Assembly (NCBI GenBank): GCA_945643635.1
Contig: CALZFC010000055.1
Coordinates: forward strand, 242,501 to 306,500
Direction of reading: 5' to 3'
Origin: Allodiplogaster sudhausi
Taxonomy: Eukaryota > Nematoda > Chromadorea > Rhabditida > Diplogasteridae
DNA length: 64,000 bases
Position numbers and translations under genes: made by a program
Notes under the pieces: generated by a model
Database searches by the model: none
Seen by the model: the letters and a program-made list of their open reading frames with translations, nothing else
What the model was told of the DNA's origin: nothing
Shown: one piece after another, positions 1 to 13,662 of the stretch
Layout: the number at the start of each line of letters is the position of its first letter
How positions within the stretch are numbered: position 1 is the stretch's first letter

Positions 1-147
1 GTGTAAATCTGCGTGCCAATCAAATGTAAAAAATTTTGCTATGTATTTGTCTGCCTATGCATTAACGAGGTAAGGCAACAACTAGATAACAATAACAAAA
101 GAAATGTGAACAAACATAACAAAGAAAGTATAAGAAGAATTGCTTAG

Positions 148-3100
148 TTAACTGAAGAAGTATTCAGAGTTCATTACTTCTTTTATATCCAGTTCACCAA
201 GTTGAGCTTTGGGAGTGAAAAGGTCCGAGTAATGACGAAGAGTTTCTTCGTTCCCTTTTAGCAGTGGCAAGTAGCGTTCCTTCATTTGGCGGGAGAATCT
301 CAAAGAGAACAAGATAGACTGGAGAGTGAATGCGGCTAACTGACTCTGCGACCAGAGGAGTTTCGTGGAGGGCAACGAATTGTCGTCTGCATGCCTGGCT
401 CATGAGGGGGATGTCGGCTGCGTGGGTCCAGAAGCAGTCGTGGACTGCTGCGAAGGTCACCCCGTGACGGGCCACCAGCAGAGCAGTTAACATCATGTGA
501 GAGGAATCCAGAGAGTGCACCAGGTTCGGAGGGAAGGCTGACTCCTGCAAAGGCAGCTCTCTCTCTCTCGCTCTCTCACTCGCTGAGTACCTGCTTGGAT
601 TGCTTTGGTTTGTGGAAGAGCCTTCCCTGCTGGCTGGTCCTAGTCAGGTATGGCTGGAGAACAGGGAGTCCGAGTGGAGTGGTCCATTCTACCGGCTGCA
701 TCAACTCGCTGATTCCCTTTGCACACGCCCGCAGCCAGTCCTTCAGTTGCCTCAATATTCACTATTTCCCTATCCACTTTTATCTGCTATTTACCTCATA
801 AAAATTAAGAGTGTTTAATTTGCATTAAAAAAACACGAAGACGAGGCTAACATGGAACTCGTAAAGGCGTCACTTAGACTTGCAAATATCTGCTCAGTCA
901 GATACTTCGAAAATTCGACAACCTAAAATCAAGTTGAGTATTGATTGATTGATTTATTTACGTGCTGCTGCCACGTGTTAAGGTAATAAAGATATGTGTA
1001 TATAAGTGTGGTAAAGCAAAGCATGATATGGTATACATAAGAAGATACGGTATATATGAACATCATAGTATCACAATCAATCGCAGACCGATCTTTCTAA
1101 GAGACATTGAATCAGAAGAAAGAAAAAGAAAGAAAGAAAGAAGAAGAAAACCGACATCATCACTAATATGAAGTGCTTTGAGCTGTCTTTTAATCTGCTG
1201 GCGAGCGCCAAAGGGAGTGACCCCGTACACGGTGGTCATGACGGTCTGCTTGATCACCTTGAGAAGGATGATGATGGAAACTGTGCTGAGGACTGGCAAG
1301 ACTAGCCTTCCTTGGGAGAGATTCGGGCAGAGCCCCACGCAGCTTCAGAGCCACTTCATGGCCAGCTGCCTCGTCCGCCACTCTTCTCGCTTCTACTCGT
1401 GCGGCCACACTCGAGTACACGTCATTCGGGGTAGGAGAGGGCAGAAGGTTCACCTAGACTCCGCACGCTCTTCTCTCTCTCTCTTCTCTCCCCTCCCTCC
1501 TTCTCTGCCCTCCCTCTTTCTTCTCTCCCAACCTCCTCTCTTTTCTCTCCCTCCTTTTATGCCCTCCCTCTCTCTTCTCTTTCTTCTCTCCCAACCTCCT
1601 CTCTCCTTCCTTTTATGCCCTCCCTCTCTCTTCTCTTTCTTCTCTCCCAACCTCCTCTCTCCTTCCTTTTATGCCCTCCCTCTCTCTTCTCTCTCCTCCC
1701 TCTATTTTCTCTCCCCTTCCTCCCTTCTCACCCTCCTTCTCTGCCCTCCACCTTTCTTCTCTCCCTCCTTTTTATGCCCTCCCTCTCTTTTCTCTCCCCT
1801 TCCTCCCTCCACCTCTCTTCTCTGCCCTCACTCTCTCTCTCTCTTCGCTCCTCCCAACCTCGCCACCTCCGCCTTTGTCTCTGCCAAGTGCAGCGTAGTG
1901 CTGCAGCCCATTGCAACTCCCGTCCTGGTGAATCGGGAGATGGCTGAAGATGAACTCGTTATGCCACTCTCCCACTTCATCACTTTCGAACAGTACAAGA
2001 TGGTACCTTATAAATCGTTCAGGCTGCGGTGCTTGCATGGTATCCCTGACTTCCATGCAAGCAGCCAGGGACTGCCAGGGCTCCTCCGACTGCGTCCACC
2101 AAGCATTCTCTATATGAATCTGTTGTCCCTTCTCTCTCCTCTTTTCCCTCTCTCTCTCTCTCCTGCGCATACCCTGAAGTGGACTCTCAGCTGATTGAAT
2201 CATTAGAGCAGTTTCTCAGCCTCAACCCTTCTTGCTTCCAAAGACTCTCTTTTCATCGTTCCCGTAAGGTTAATACAATGCAGTTTGAGCCAAGCGAGTC
2301 CTTCAGCTCCCAGTTCCTTTCCTGATGGAAAGAGTATTGTATGAGGACAGCTGCCCTTCCCATGAAACAAAAGGTACCTCTGGCAAACTTGAGCAGAGAT
2401 CTGTTAATATCGTCTCCCATGTGATTAAGAAGGGGAGAAATGGGATAGACTCTTCCACGGAAATCCATGTTGTGAGGAAAGTAGAGAGTGGCATCCCGAA
2501 AATGCTCCGCGAGGACAGGGCGGTAGAGCATCCAATACCACAGAGAATTCAACTCATTCCTGGAAAGCGTTAACCAATCCAATGTTCTAATTAAGAATGA
2601 ACTCACTTCTTCTTAGTGGCCTCCTTCGCTTGCTTCACAAACTTAGTCCACTTCTCACTCTCGATCTGCTCTCTCTGAGTTCCCTCGCCAAACGTTTCGA
2701 CATAGTCGGGAATGCTAACGACATTAGCACTTTGGGGCACTGCTAATTTATTTAAAAGCTCTTCTTGCGAAGGATCCCGACACCTTGAGAACACCTGCAA
2801 AGAGAGAGAAAGCAAACAGAGGAAGTAAGAAGGAGAGAAAGAACCTCTTTAAGAACATGCCAGATGGGCTGGTTGATTCTCCAAGGAACGGAGCCAAGGC
2901 AGTTCAGAGCATCGAACACAGGCCGGCATTGCTCGCTCAAAGGAGTTTCTTACTTTCCTGCTCATGTCGTCATTTACACTTGTCAAGGCATTTCCAAATA
3001 ATAACAACAACACATTTTCTGCATACTATTAGGAATGGCATTGCTTCCAAATGCAACAAGCTCATGCTGCAAATAAATAAATTTACTGTGCAGCAGGTTG

Positions 3101-6100
3101 TATTTAAAGTGAAGGTGCACTTCTTACAATTAGGCAATGAAAAAGACCAAACAACTTTGTGGGAAATTTACCTCGAAGTGATCCTCTTCTTCATCTCGGA
3201 GTTCAGTTCAAGTTGAATATCGGCGACATTTCTAATACTGGGGCATTGTCGGGTGTAGAGGGGACCTCCAGAAGCACGGTCCAGCCATGGACGAGGGGGC
3301 ACCTCAACAATAATCTCTCTGCTTTACCTCCTTTTAATCATTTCTTCTTATTTCTCTCGATCCATTACACATTGTGGCCAGTTTTACACTCTTCTAACCA
3401 TCATGGGAAGTTGGGATGTGGGAAAGACGATGTGCTCAAACTGATGTAGTCGTAAGAGTTCGCCAAGCTCTTCGTTGATGGCAAACATCTTGCTCTGCTT
3501 CACTCTGCCCTCCAACTCATCCCCCAACTCATAAGGAAGTAAAGTCTCTTCATCATATGAGATGTTTCTTATTGAAAATGCAGCAGTTGACTTTCCTTAA
3601 AAACACTTTTAAATAAAAACCATCAGATCCATTCTCGTTCAAACAACTTCTCCCTTCTTTCCTCCTTCAGATACAATATGCTCACCAACCTTTGGAATTT
3701 TTGAAGAAGCAATTCTCAACGACAATTTGGAGCAAGAAATGACTGAGCTCCTTCAGTGTTTCATAGTCCACTATGCTGGCTGGCATCTACAAAAATGTAG
3801 AGAGATAACTAAAACATCGAGAGAGAAAGAGAGAGTAAGAGAGAGACATACCTAAACACATCGAGAGAGAGAGAGAAATCTAAAAACATCGAGAGCAAAA
3901 GAGAGAGGAGATATATACTTAAAAACATCGTGAGAGAGAGAGGGAGAGAGAGAGAGGGAGAGAGAGAGAGAGAGAGAGAGAGAAGGGAGGTGGAAAAGAA
4001 ATACCGTGAAGGAAGGCGGGAGTCCTTGAGTCCTCGCGCACTCTTCCCACCACTCTCTCTGCGTCCGCTGTCGTGCCACTTCATCTTCAGTGAAATAACG
4101 AGAATATCTTGCAAAAACACGAGCAATGATCTGCAATGTCACCAACCACTTCAATAGTCATAGAAAAGAGAACAACGATGCCAAAAGGACAACCGATCCC
4201 CGATATGAAGTAAAGATTCATACCGCATTTTCGTCAAGGGAAAGTTGTCTCGTAAAGGAAGAGTGGACGAGTTGAAGGATTGGAGAAGCGAGAAAGTCAT
4301 GGAAGACAGAAAGAGAAATGAAGGCCTGGCCCTGAGAGAGGACGGCGACCACTGCTGAGAGGAGACTCGCAGAGACAGTAGACAAGGGAAGACACGAGAT
4401 GAGAGAACACACTAAGAAAACGTCCCAAGGAGAGTTCGTAGAGTAAAAAAGAGAACCATTTCTCTGTCCAGAAGAAGCAATAGAAGCCTCGAGACCCCGC
4501 TGAAGGGCTCCGTTCCAATTCAGTTCACGGATGATGTCATCCGCACTCTTCCGGTCTTCGCTCCATTCACGGAAGTTGTTCTTGACGTCCAGCCAAGCAC
4601 TCTTCTCCGATTCGATATGAGAGTTGAACAACTTCGATAACTTCTCCTTCAAAATACAACACATGTGAAAAGGAAACGGAAGCCTTTCTTGACTGATACC
4701 TCATTAAATCCATGAACTCGAAATGGATTTCCTCGGTAGGCGCTCGACTCAACAGGCTCACGCACGCTATCAACAAGCCTCAGATTCTGCAAGAACTCCG
4801 TTGTAATGGAAGCCAAAAGAACAGAAAGATCAACCTTATCATAGTCCGCTTTTCCGCAGTGAACATGTGAACGAATTCGGAAGCCGAATTTGAGCATTCC
4901 TGCACGAAGTCTTAACTGGTCGTCACTAGTCATGACCAGTCTGTTACTACCAGAAACAAACTCCACAGAATCTGCCTGAAAATGAATTCATCTTAAGAAA
5001 TATTTGAGTGACGGTATCGCAGCCTTCTTTCTCATCCGTCTGTCTGGTTCCTCCCATATTTCGATGACTTAATTTTGTAAGGATCATCTCATATAGTGTG
5101 TCTCAGACCAAGGAGCTGGGCGCAGAGGTGCAAAGCGGCCGGGCCGGCCCGTAGGGTCGGGCTGCCCAAATTTCCAGGGCCCGGCCATGGGCCCGAAACT
5201 ACGAAATTCTCGACAAATTGGACGTTAAAAGTACGTTTTAATTTTCGGGATTATTAGAAATTGCTGTATACATACAAAATATGGTGGTGGGTACATGAAA
5301 TCACTGAAATTTGGTAAAAAATTTGCTATAAAATTGCTGTGAACTATTTTTAATCAAAAAGCAAAATTAAAATCCGAGATTGGAAAATCGGGCCGGGCCC
5401 AAAATTATAGGGCCCGAAAAAGGGCGGGTCGGGCCGGGCCGGCCCAAAAGATTTGGACCAGTTAGCACCTCTGGCTCAGCGTCGTGGTTAGAAACCGCTG
5501 GGGATATCACTTTTTCCCCACATCTCCCACGGAAGTCAACAACAATTTGATTGCTACCAATGTATCAAGTCGGGTACAGCATTCGGAGAGAGCAGAAGAC
5601 GAGGAGTCGGCGTGTGCCTCCGAGAGGGCATCCACGAGAAGCACAGCACCTTCCACGGCCTTCACTTCAGGCGAAGCACGACGGGCACGGCTATTCAATG
5701 CCTCCAGACAGGCAGCCAAGGCAGCGGAACACTCGCGAGAAGGCTCGGAACGATGAAGGCGGAGCAGACGAGCAGCCGACAGAAGACACACTCCCGCCAT
5801 CTCAAGTATCCACTCCCTCTACCCCCTCCCTAGCCATTACGGTACCATGGTTGAGTCTGCATTCTCATCTCTCAGCTGCTTCTCCATCTGGTCATCGTAG
5901 ACAATACGCAAAAAGCGTTCAGCCAACCTCACGAGGCTTAGGACATCGCCAGCCAGACTATACCTGCAGGAAAATAACTTACACGCCGAAAACATCAGAC
6001 ACGGCCAACCTCATGATGAGAACATGACTGGTCTGGGACTCCTGGGTTCGCGAGTATTTCCTTGTCGAGGCCTTGTAAGAGTCCGCGAGTCGGTCGAGTC

Positions 6101-6297
6101 TGGATGTTTCATATGACTCGGCCAGCTTCCTCGCGCCAACCACTTCCATTCCTTCGGCCTCTTTCTTCATTGCTTTCCCACGCCTCTTCTTTCCATCTCC
6201 TCCAGTTAATGCCTACCGCCACCTCTGCTACACTACCAGAAACACACCGCTGACAACACTTCCCATACACCCGCAAGCCAAGCATTCCTCTGCTCAT
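148..6297 (-). CDS. POLRMT: Mitochondrial DNA-directed RNA polymerase (multi-exon)
   Basis: Single-subunit, phage T7-type polymerase that transcribes mitochondrial DNA. Reading the minus strand, successive exons give the conserved core in order: VPPRPWLDRASGGPLY (about 3,290), VFDALNCLGSVPWRIN (about 2,900), YFPHNMDFRGRVYP (about 2,450), motif A HLPIHQDGSCNGLQHYAAL with the catalytic Asp (about 1,920), motif B VIKQTVMTTVYGVT (about 1,240), PVEWTTPLGLPVLQPY (about 680), FPPNLVHSLDSSHMM (about 520), and motif C VHDCFWTHAAD with the second catalytic Asp (about 430). The protein ends MNSEYFFS. Introns include a 46-nt one near 1,294-1,339, a 62-nt one near 1,960, and a ~400-nt purine-rich one at about 1,453-1,850, all restoring exact family spacing. 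N-terminal exons at 3.4-6.0 kb are less conserved. The start (an ATG near 6,297 followed by an Arg-rich, possibly mitochondrial, leader) is tentative. Core identity is certain; the 5' end is not. Confidence 0.93.
1453..1865. repeat. Pyrimidine-rich minisatellite in a POLRMT intron
   Basis: The tract is almost pure CT on the plus strand (GA on the coding strand). It contains a roughly 55-bp tandem motif, seen at about 1,552, 1,607 and 1,663, with a conserved 'ttttatgccctccctctctc' core. Flanking exons join in frame across it (GRDKGGGGE to VNLLPSPTP), so it is intronic despite long Leu/Ser-rich open frames. Confidence 0.75.
3928..3987. repeat. (GA)n microsatellite
   Basis: GAGAGAGG-type dinucleotide tract inside a POLRMT intron, immediately next to the exon that reads IIARVFARYSRYFTEDE on the minus strand. 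Confidence 0.85.
5123..5473. mobile_element. hAT-like MITE (non-autonomous, 351 bp)
   Basis: The stretch begins CAGAGGTGC and ends GCACCTCTG, perfect 9-bp inverted termini of the CAG-type found in hAT elements. The flanking octamers are GCTGGGCG and GCTCAGCG, which agree at 6 of 8 positions and fit a decayed 8-bp target duplication. The subterminal sequence is rich in GGGCCGGGCC/GGCCCG palindromes and the centre is AT-rich. It has no coding capacity. It lies between POLRMT exons ending near 4,978 and 5,557, that is, inside an intron. Family assignment is by terminal motif only. Confidence 0.6.
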
Positions 6298-6802
6298 CCT
6301 CAATGTATTCTCTCCTGTACAATCGTCCACACTCCTAGGCAATTTTAGCGAAATCACGTAATAGTTGAATAATGTCTTCGCAACCAACTTTTATTAGGGA
6401 TTTTCGAACTGGGGGTATTTGAGGAGTGTTATAGCTACAATTCAACAAAATGAATAAGAAAAAGAAATGTGACCCATCATGATGACGATTTAATACAACA
6501 ACGTGAAATCTCTTTAAAATACTATAGTTCTAGCTCTTCCGAGTTCACAATTCACGATATTCACAGAATGGGTGACTTCTTGCATATTATAGTAAACTGC
6601 AGCAGGAAAATAACGAGAGAAAAAAACACCTGTTGAACACACCCGATAACGAGATTCGAGGCACACAGGGTAATGTTAAAAGAAAGGGAAGTAAGGAATG
6701 CTGGTGGAAGGGGGCTCATAGGAGACAGGATAAAAAGAACGAAAAATAGGCTCGATATGTGTGCCCTGATAAAAAAAAAGAATAAAGATCCAGCCAAGAG
6801 AC

Positions 6803-9800
6803 CTAGATGGTCTCATCCATCAAGTCCTGGAGATACTTCGTCTCTCCCTTAGGGCGCATCTTGATGGTTGCCTGGTACTTGGTGGGCTCAGGCAGGGCGG
6901 AAAGGCAGACATCGACGACAGTGCAGAGCGAGATTGTCTGCTCGATTGGAGTGTTGGCCTTGCCACTTCCCGGGTTCCAGAAGAGAGTGAGAACGGGCGG
7001 AGTGCCCTCGAAGAGCGGCTCGCGAGCCATGTCCAGGCGCTGCAATCATCCGTGTTTGGGATGGAAAGGGATAGATGTGCTAGTGAGAAGGGGAATCCAA
7101 ACCAGTACTGACATTGACGTAGACACGCTTCACCACTCCGTACTTGAGGATAAGGACATCAAAGGCCGCATCCAAGACATTGATCACGACTCCGCGCTCG
7201 CAAAGAGGACCGCATTGCTAGAAGAAAGGATCTGACCCGACATTATCCTCTCTCTCTCTTTAACACAAGAAGTCTCAAATGATAAGAACCTTGACAAAGA
7301 GGCCGAAGAAGGTCTCGTCACTCATCTCGGATACGGTCTTCGCTGCGTTCTTCTTGTCGTTGCAGTGCTGCGCTTGCTTCTCGACATCGGCGGTGGGAAG
7401 AGAAGGCGCGGGATGATAGCCAAGAGCCGCGGCCAGCAGACGGTGCACCATCATATCCGCATAGCGACGGATCGGAGAAGTGAAGTGGGTGTAGCTGCAG
7501 GGAGAAGAACACTCATCCAACTCTCACAATCACAATCACGTACAAGGGCATGTTGAGGGCGTAGTGATGATACTCAGCCTTGCTGTTCACGGTTCCAGTG
7601 CAGAAGTATTGCGCCAGCTGCATTGGCTTCATCAGGAACGAGGAAAGCACCTGAAAGGAAGAGAAAATCAGCAGAAGTTCTCTTCAACTGCTGTAAATGA
7701 GTCAAGAACCTGGTTGATTGCCGTCTGGACATTCGTGTTGCCTTCAAACTTGCGAAGAGCGGAGGAAAGCATCTTGGAGGAGGTGGCATCGAGGGGGAAG
7801 CCGATGCCTGCGCAGACCTCGAGCACCTCTCGCATCACCTCAACTCTTCATCATTTCTTCTTTCAGTCTCTTCTCTCTCTCCCACCTTCTGCTTCGGTGG
7901 CGGGTGGCGACGGAGAACGGCAATGCTCGGGAAGGCGTTCTCGATGTGCTCGGCCACGCTGGCATTCGCAAGGAGCATCAACTCCTCCACGAGGCTGTTC
8001 GAGTCCTTTCTCTCGTAAATGCATACTCCGTACGGCATCTTCGTGTCGTCATCCAAAACGAATTTCAACTTCGGCTGATCAAGTCGAAGGGCACCGTTCT
8101 CCTGTCTGCCTTTCTTCAGGAACCCAGCCACCTGAAAATAAATGCAGGTATAATTGTGAATGTGCTGTTGCAAACACAGAGCAAACTGACTTCATTAAGA
8201 AGCAATACTTTCGTCTTGATGTCGGCAGGAGACTTCCCGTCAGAGATCGCCGGAAGCTCAGCCTCAGAGAAGTCCTTGTTCGGGTGGTCGATGAAGTCCT
8301 AAACCATATAATATAAGGGCGGTGTATTTAGAAGAAAATAAACTGGGCCCTTTTTCCTACAGCAGTCAGACAATTCTGTGATCAACGGATGCTCCATTTT
8401 CTTTGGAAAGTGCAGATGATTAAACAATGTTGGCGCCCTCCTCCAAAGCTCCCCCTGTCTCCTTTCAAGAAGGCGAGCAAAACAGAGCGCCAATTACTAT
8501 TCTATGCACTTTTTAATCACGGCAAGCAACTCGCTTCCACTTGCTACGAGGAAGAATAAATGACTCAAGCACCCTCAGACCTTTTACTACGGCATCATTC
8601 TGCTAGGAGATATACCAGGATGCGGCAGGTTTCAACACACTCACTTGCGCATGTTCGTAGCTCAGTTTGCAGCACGACCGAATGATTGTCCGGCCGAACC
8701 ACTGGTCCTTCACATTGGCCTCTCGGTCCATCTTCCAAATCACAGAAAAGGCCAAGCGATCCACACCAGAATTCAGCGAACACAATTCCTCGCAAAGAAT
8801 GCGAGGAAGCATTGGGACCACCTGAGAAAAGGGACTTATTTTTTGAGAGTGAACACGACAACAAAAAGGATACCTTGTGCGCCAGGTAAACACTCGTTGC
8901 TCTCTCGGCTGCCCACTTGTCCAACTCCGTGTTCTCCACAACAAAGTGTGTGACATCCGCAATGTGCACGCCAACTTCCCAGCCAGGGGTTCCCTGCAAT
9001 GTAAACTTGCGACTGGTGCTCCCAAATCGAGACAGTCATCATGAGCACTTCAAGCGGCTCTCCATACCGACCTGTCCATCGATGTCATCGCACGCTTCGA
9101 TGGAAAGGGCATCATCGAGATCTCTGGCGGTGCTCGGGTCGATCGTGAAGATTGTCGTCTTGCGCAAGTCCTTTCTATACTTGAATTCCTTCTCGTCGAT
9201 CTCCCACTTGGCCGAGTCGGAAATGGGCAACGAAGACAGCGCAGCGTGAGAAAACTCGCGAGTGTCGACGTCATTGGCGAAGAGGAGGCCTTCAGTCTCA
9301 GCCTGCAGTTTTGATTATTACCAAAATGAAAATGAAGAAGTGAATATTTGAAGAAAAAGCTCGCCTCGATATCTCCAGCCTCTCCCAGGGTTCGCTCGAG
9401 TTTTCCCCTAGCGAACTGGGCAGTGGCCTGCCACTCATCCATTCGAGCGACGAAGATGAATCGAGCGTAGTCATGAGGTCTCTCAAAGAATCCAATGGGA
9501 AGTTGCTCGTGAGGAATGAGCATGCGCGGCATGCGAGAATCCGTCGGAGAGAACAGGGCCCAGTTCCGGTTGCCGTCGGCCATCATCTGAGCACACAAAT
9601 ATTGACAAAATAAAATACTTCGTTCCACTTCAAAACCTTGAGCTGGCCCATTGCAGCGCGGCAGTTCTTAGCTTCTGCAATGTAGACGACTTCGGCTGTC
9701 TTCTGCAGGCACAGGTCAGGCATTCCCCAGTCGTCATCCGGCATTTCACACAGCAGTTTGTAGTTCGAGCGGCGGTTTGCTGAAAGAGTTCTATGAATGC

Positions 9801-12800
9801 ACTCTGACAAACAGACAGTACGATGGAGTTCCCACCAACAACTCCCTGTATGCGCGGTCTACGGGGCTGACGTCCTGGCGTCCCTCCGACCGGCGAGGCC
9901 GCCTCTGTTGACGTCTTCGAGATACCGAGATTGCTGATCAAGCACTGCAACAACAATTCATTATACTTAAGCAAGTTACTCGTTATTAGACTGTGGCTTA
10001 TTTGTTAGTGCAAGGGAAAAAACACAGGGATGTAGATGTGCATTGAGGAAGCAGAGACCTCCAAGTGATTGCTCAGTTGTCCACTGCCACTCGGAATGAC
10101 ATCTTCCATGCCCTCCAGACACTGCTTCCCGAGGATGAGCATCTCCTTGCGAGAGTACACGCAATCCTCCGCAGATGCAATCGCAGTAGACAATTCGGTC
10201 AGTTCAAGAGAGCCACTCGCCATCATGAGGTCAAGAAGCTGATGACGCAATTACCAACTACTTGTTAGTGAACATAAATTGGTTTAGAGGACAAAAGGAC
10301 TGTGCATCTCTTTTCTCTTCCTTTAGATTGCGATCGGATTGAAAACTTCGTGATCACTGACGGCTGCAACTAGAATGCGTTCAATTATTGGTCACAAAAA
10401 AATAATCAATGTTAGGTTGCCATTAAGCGTTGTGCTAAAAACTCTTAATAGCACAACAAAAGGTGGACAACAATCTCATAATGAATGACCATTCTTGCAG
10501 GCAGAAAGCTGAAGCACTTTCACTTTCGCCATTACTTGAACGCAGAATAGGAGCCCAATCACTTTCAATTTTTTCGTCATTTCGCGAGGAAAAATAAACT
10601 TGAGTTAACATAATGATTCTAGAAGAAGATACCTCCACTTGAAGCGGAGGGACAACTTGAGGGAGGGGGGGAATGGAGATTGGCTGTCCGTCGTCATCCC
10701 TGGCAGTCTTGAGTTGACCCTTCCGCCATGCTTGATAGAGGCTCTCCCGCACCTGCAGTTGACAGGCTACTTCATTTGTCGACACTACTTAAACATAATG
10801 AAGATCGAAGCAACGACGCACCACCCACTCTTCGCGGTTCTTCAGTCTGACAACTACAATGTCTCCCTGCAGAGCACGATTGCGATCGTGGATTCCGAGA
10901 ATAAGCAAATCAAGCTGATCATCGCCGTCAGGATTGTCAATGTAGGACTCCTCATAGTTCCTCTGATTGACACGAAGCGAACCCTGTAATGATAGAATGG
11001 TTCACCAACAGAGTTGGAATAATAAATTGAAACTCCTCTTTGAAAACACAAACCTTGATAAGCTCCTTGTTAGAGAGTCCGCGAGTGACCGCATCATGGC
11101 TGAGATAAGGCATGAAGAATGGTTTGCGTGTCTTCTGCATGCCCATCTGAGAATGATTCGAAGGCGATGGCCGGACTCCCCCGTTCAGTGCCCCGTTATA
11201 GCCATGTGCTCCCGAGTTGTTGTAAGGGGTTGACACTCCATTCGATCTAGAAAACAGAAATAGTGCGTGATGACACCGACTGGAAGCTCTGTTCCCAAAC
11301 ACAAAAGACAAAACATTACAAACCGGTAAGGCACTCCAGCTCCTTGCTGAGCAGTGGAACGCATTCCCGGAATCGAAGTGCCGCTCTTGACTCCCAAACC
11401 TGCTCCTGCTCAAAAGAGCGAAATAATATTGCATCATGATATCGGCGAGGCCCCGTGAACACATGGCAATGTATTGCGCAATTTTCAACACCGAACAGAG
11501 CACAGAAAATACAGTCCGCTCCCCTCTAACGATTCAATGATTCTATGCAACCGCATGAAATACTGAAGAAACATTGCGCCGGAATTGCCCAAGCACAGAG
11601 GCAATAATAGTAGACATTTGACTACTGGACTGAAAAAGTATTACAAAAGGCGCGAAATTTAAACCAATTTAAAATGAAAACTGTAAGGATGACAGCACCT
11701 GATCTAAGCAAATTATGATTGCCCGCACGTTCAGGCGTCCGTCCACCATTAGAGTCGATTGGGAACATGGGAGCAAAAGAGATCCAAGGAAGCAGCTGAT
11801 CCGGGGATGGAGTCACACGATTCGAACGGCGGCCAAGGGGAGATCCTAATATTTTTTTGACTAAAAACCTATTAAACTACTACTATCTTAAATTACCTAA
11901 AACGCTGTCTGAAAATGCATACCAAAACCGGAACCTTCATCCGGGCAATGGAGAGCTGGGCTAGTCTTATAAGCCTCCATGCACGTCTTGAAGAGCTGCG
12001 GTCGGAACGACGACGAATAGGGGCTTGGGTCAGGGAGATGCGCTAAACAAATCTCTGTACTACTGATCTTTAAGTTCTCCGTAACTAAGCCTTTTTCTTG
12101 TGACTTTGAGATTATTTAGAGAAAACAAATGTTAGCCTGAAATGGTCATAATGAAGGGTTAACTTCCCGAATGAAGGGTTAACTAAAAATTAACGTTCCA
12201 TTGTGTTCTTCGCACTAAATAACCGCCTCCCCCGAACAGTTCGCTCGAAAATATATATTTTTTTAATTTTTAGGGCACGTGAAGTACAATAGTACCCAAA
12301 TCTCCACTATTCCATTTCTCCTCCGACTAGCATTCTCGCTGCCGCTGCGATATCTGTTTCTCAGTATTCATACAATCAAAACTAGATTTAAACTCTTCCA
12401 GCGATGTTCCTTGATCTACAGCTACAATCCGTAAACAGCTGCATTGCATATATCCAACACTCCGCCCATTAAAGAAGAATACTAACTAAGCGAGGGAAAG
12501 CCGGGTAGCTGCGGCATTTGGTTAATGGCCGTATTCAGAAGGGACTGTGGATTGAGGTTGCCGAGTCGAAGGCGTCCCAGCTCAGGGCAAGTTTCATTTC
12601 CGCCCATCAGCTCGGAAACTGCGATCTTTCCCGTCTTCACGCCCGAATCCTGAACAGCCAAACATCTCGGAGTGCAAAATCTAACGACATCTCACCTTTG
12701 CATTACTGGATCTCTTCTTTATCTCAGTGAGCATTGCAGCGCCCTCTGCACTGAGCGGTTGTTTCTTGATGGTGGTCGTATTCTCCAGCTCCTTCGGCTT

Positions 12801-13160
12801 CTTGGCACGCTTCTTGACAGCCTTCCGTTTCTTGTCTTCTGCCTCATCACAAGTCGACTCCTTCTTGTCTCCAGCCTCCTGAGCAGCATGCTCCTTTTCC
12901 TTGGAAGGACCAGGAGCTTCCTTGTTTCGCATCTTCTTAGCATTGGCCGCTTTGGCCGAAACAGCAGTGCCAGTGATCTCCGCAGCTTCGCCAGTTCCGG
13001 TCGTCTCAGAAGGCTTCTGAGGTCTTGGCTTTCGCGCCCTGGGGCGACGCTTCTTTTCGTTGCTCGCGCCATTCTCAGCGGGCACTGCTTCCGCATTCGC
13101 GTCCTTCAAAGGCTCTGCCGGCTTCTCGACATTGCTCGGTGATTGTGATTCATCCGCCAT
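6803..13160 (-). CDS. DIS3L2: DIS3-like exoribonuclease 2 (multi-exon)
   Basis: 3'-5' RNase II-family exoribonuclease of the cytoplasm that, in studied animals, degrades oligouridylated RNAs. Order on the minus strand: a Lys/Arg-rich N-terminus from ATG at 13,160 ([10 protein letters not shown]...), low-complexity exons to about 11.2 kb, cold-shock regions ([32 protein letters not shown] at about 10.85 kb; [21 protein letters not shown] at 9.65 kb), then the RNB domain with catalytic Asp cluster [15 protein letters not shown] (about 9.14 kb), [42 protein letters not shown] and [20 protein letters not shown] (about 7.47 kb). A C-terminal S1 domain follows ([19 protein letters not shown]), ending QDLMDETI. 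There is no PIN domain, and residues such as RNGALRLDQ and [10 protein letters not shown] match DIS3L2 rather than DIS3 or DIS3L1. Catalytic residues look intact. Exon 1-4 phases were checked and agree. Confidence 0.93.
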
Positions 13161-13662
13161 GATTATTACTAAACGAAACAAACTTCTTATCACCTTTAAT
13201 AACAACAACAAACGACCTCCCCATATAATGACAAGGAATCAAAACTTTCAAATTTCTATGCGGGTACTACAGTATCTTTCGCGTCAGGGAATCATATAAC
13301 CGGGACTTTTAAATTTTAGGACTATTGATTAGCTCGTTCCGCTGCGTACTCAACATAACCGCTAGCGGTCGCACTATTTCTGGAAGAAAATAAAACTCAT
13401 GCTAAATAAAACTGTTTGATGACTCGCTTCCCGGAAAGCTGTTACTCCCAGATGTTTTTCATTTGTCATGCTGGGGGTATTTGAACATCGCACCGCTGTA
13501 CACAATGGCCGCGAACTTTATTAAACATATCTTGCGGAATGCACAATTCGGCGAAGTTTGGCTACTCGAGAATTTGACCCTTATTGAAGGAAAGCGGATT
13601 GTGAGGAATTATATGCAACATTTAAATAAATAAACATAGAAACCTAGATAAGAGCGGTTTTG
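13161..13662. other. Intergenic: DIS3L2 5' side / MBTPS1 3' side
   Basis: About 500 bp between the first DIS3L2 codon and the MBTPS1 stop, both genes on the minus strand. It should hold the MBTPS1 3' UTR and the DIS3L2 promoter. No coding signal seen. Confidence 0.6.
13517..13522 (-). terminator. Candidate AATAAA poly(A) signal, MBTPS1
   Basis: TTTATT on the plus strand reads AATAAA on the minus strand about 140 bp after the MBTPS1 stop codon. Position is plausible; the hexamer alone is weak evidence. Confidence 0.35.

Noticed and set aside
1178..2194. 338-codon plus-strand frame rich in Ser/Leu/Pro
   Set aside because: It is antisense to POLRMT exons and its centre is a pyrimidine minisatellite in an intron.
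7564..8316. 250-codon plus-strand frame
   Set aside because: Antisense shadow of DIS3L2 RNB exons, which carry clear family motifs on the minus strand.
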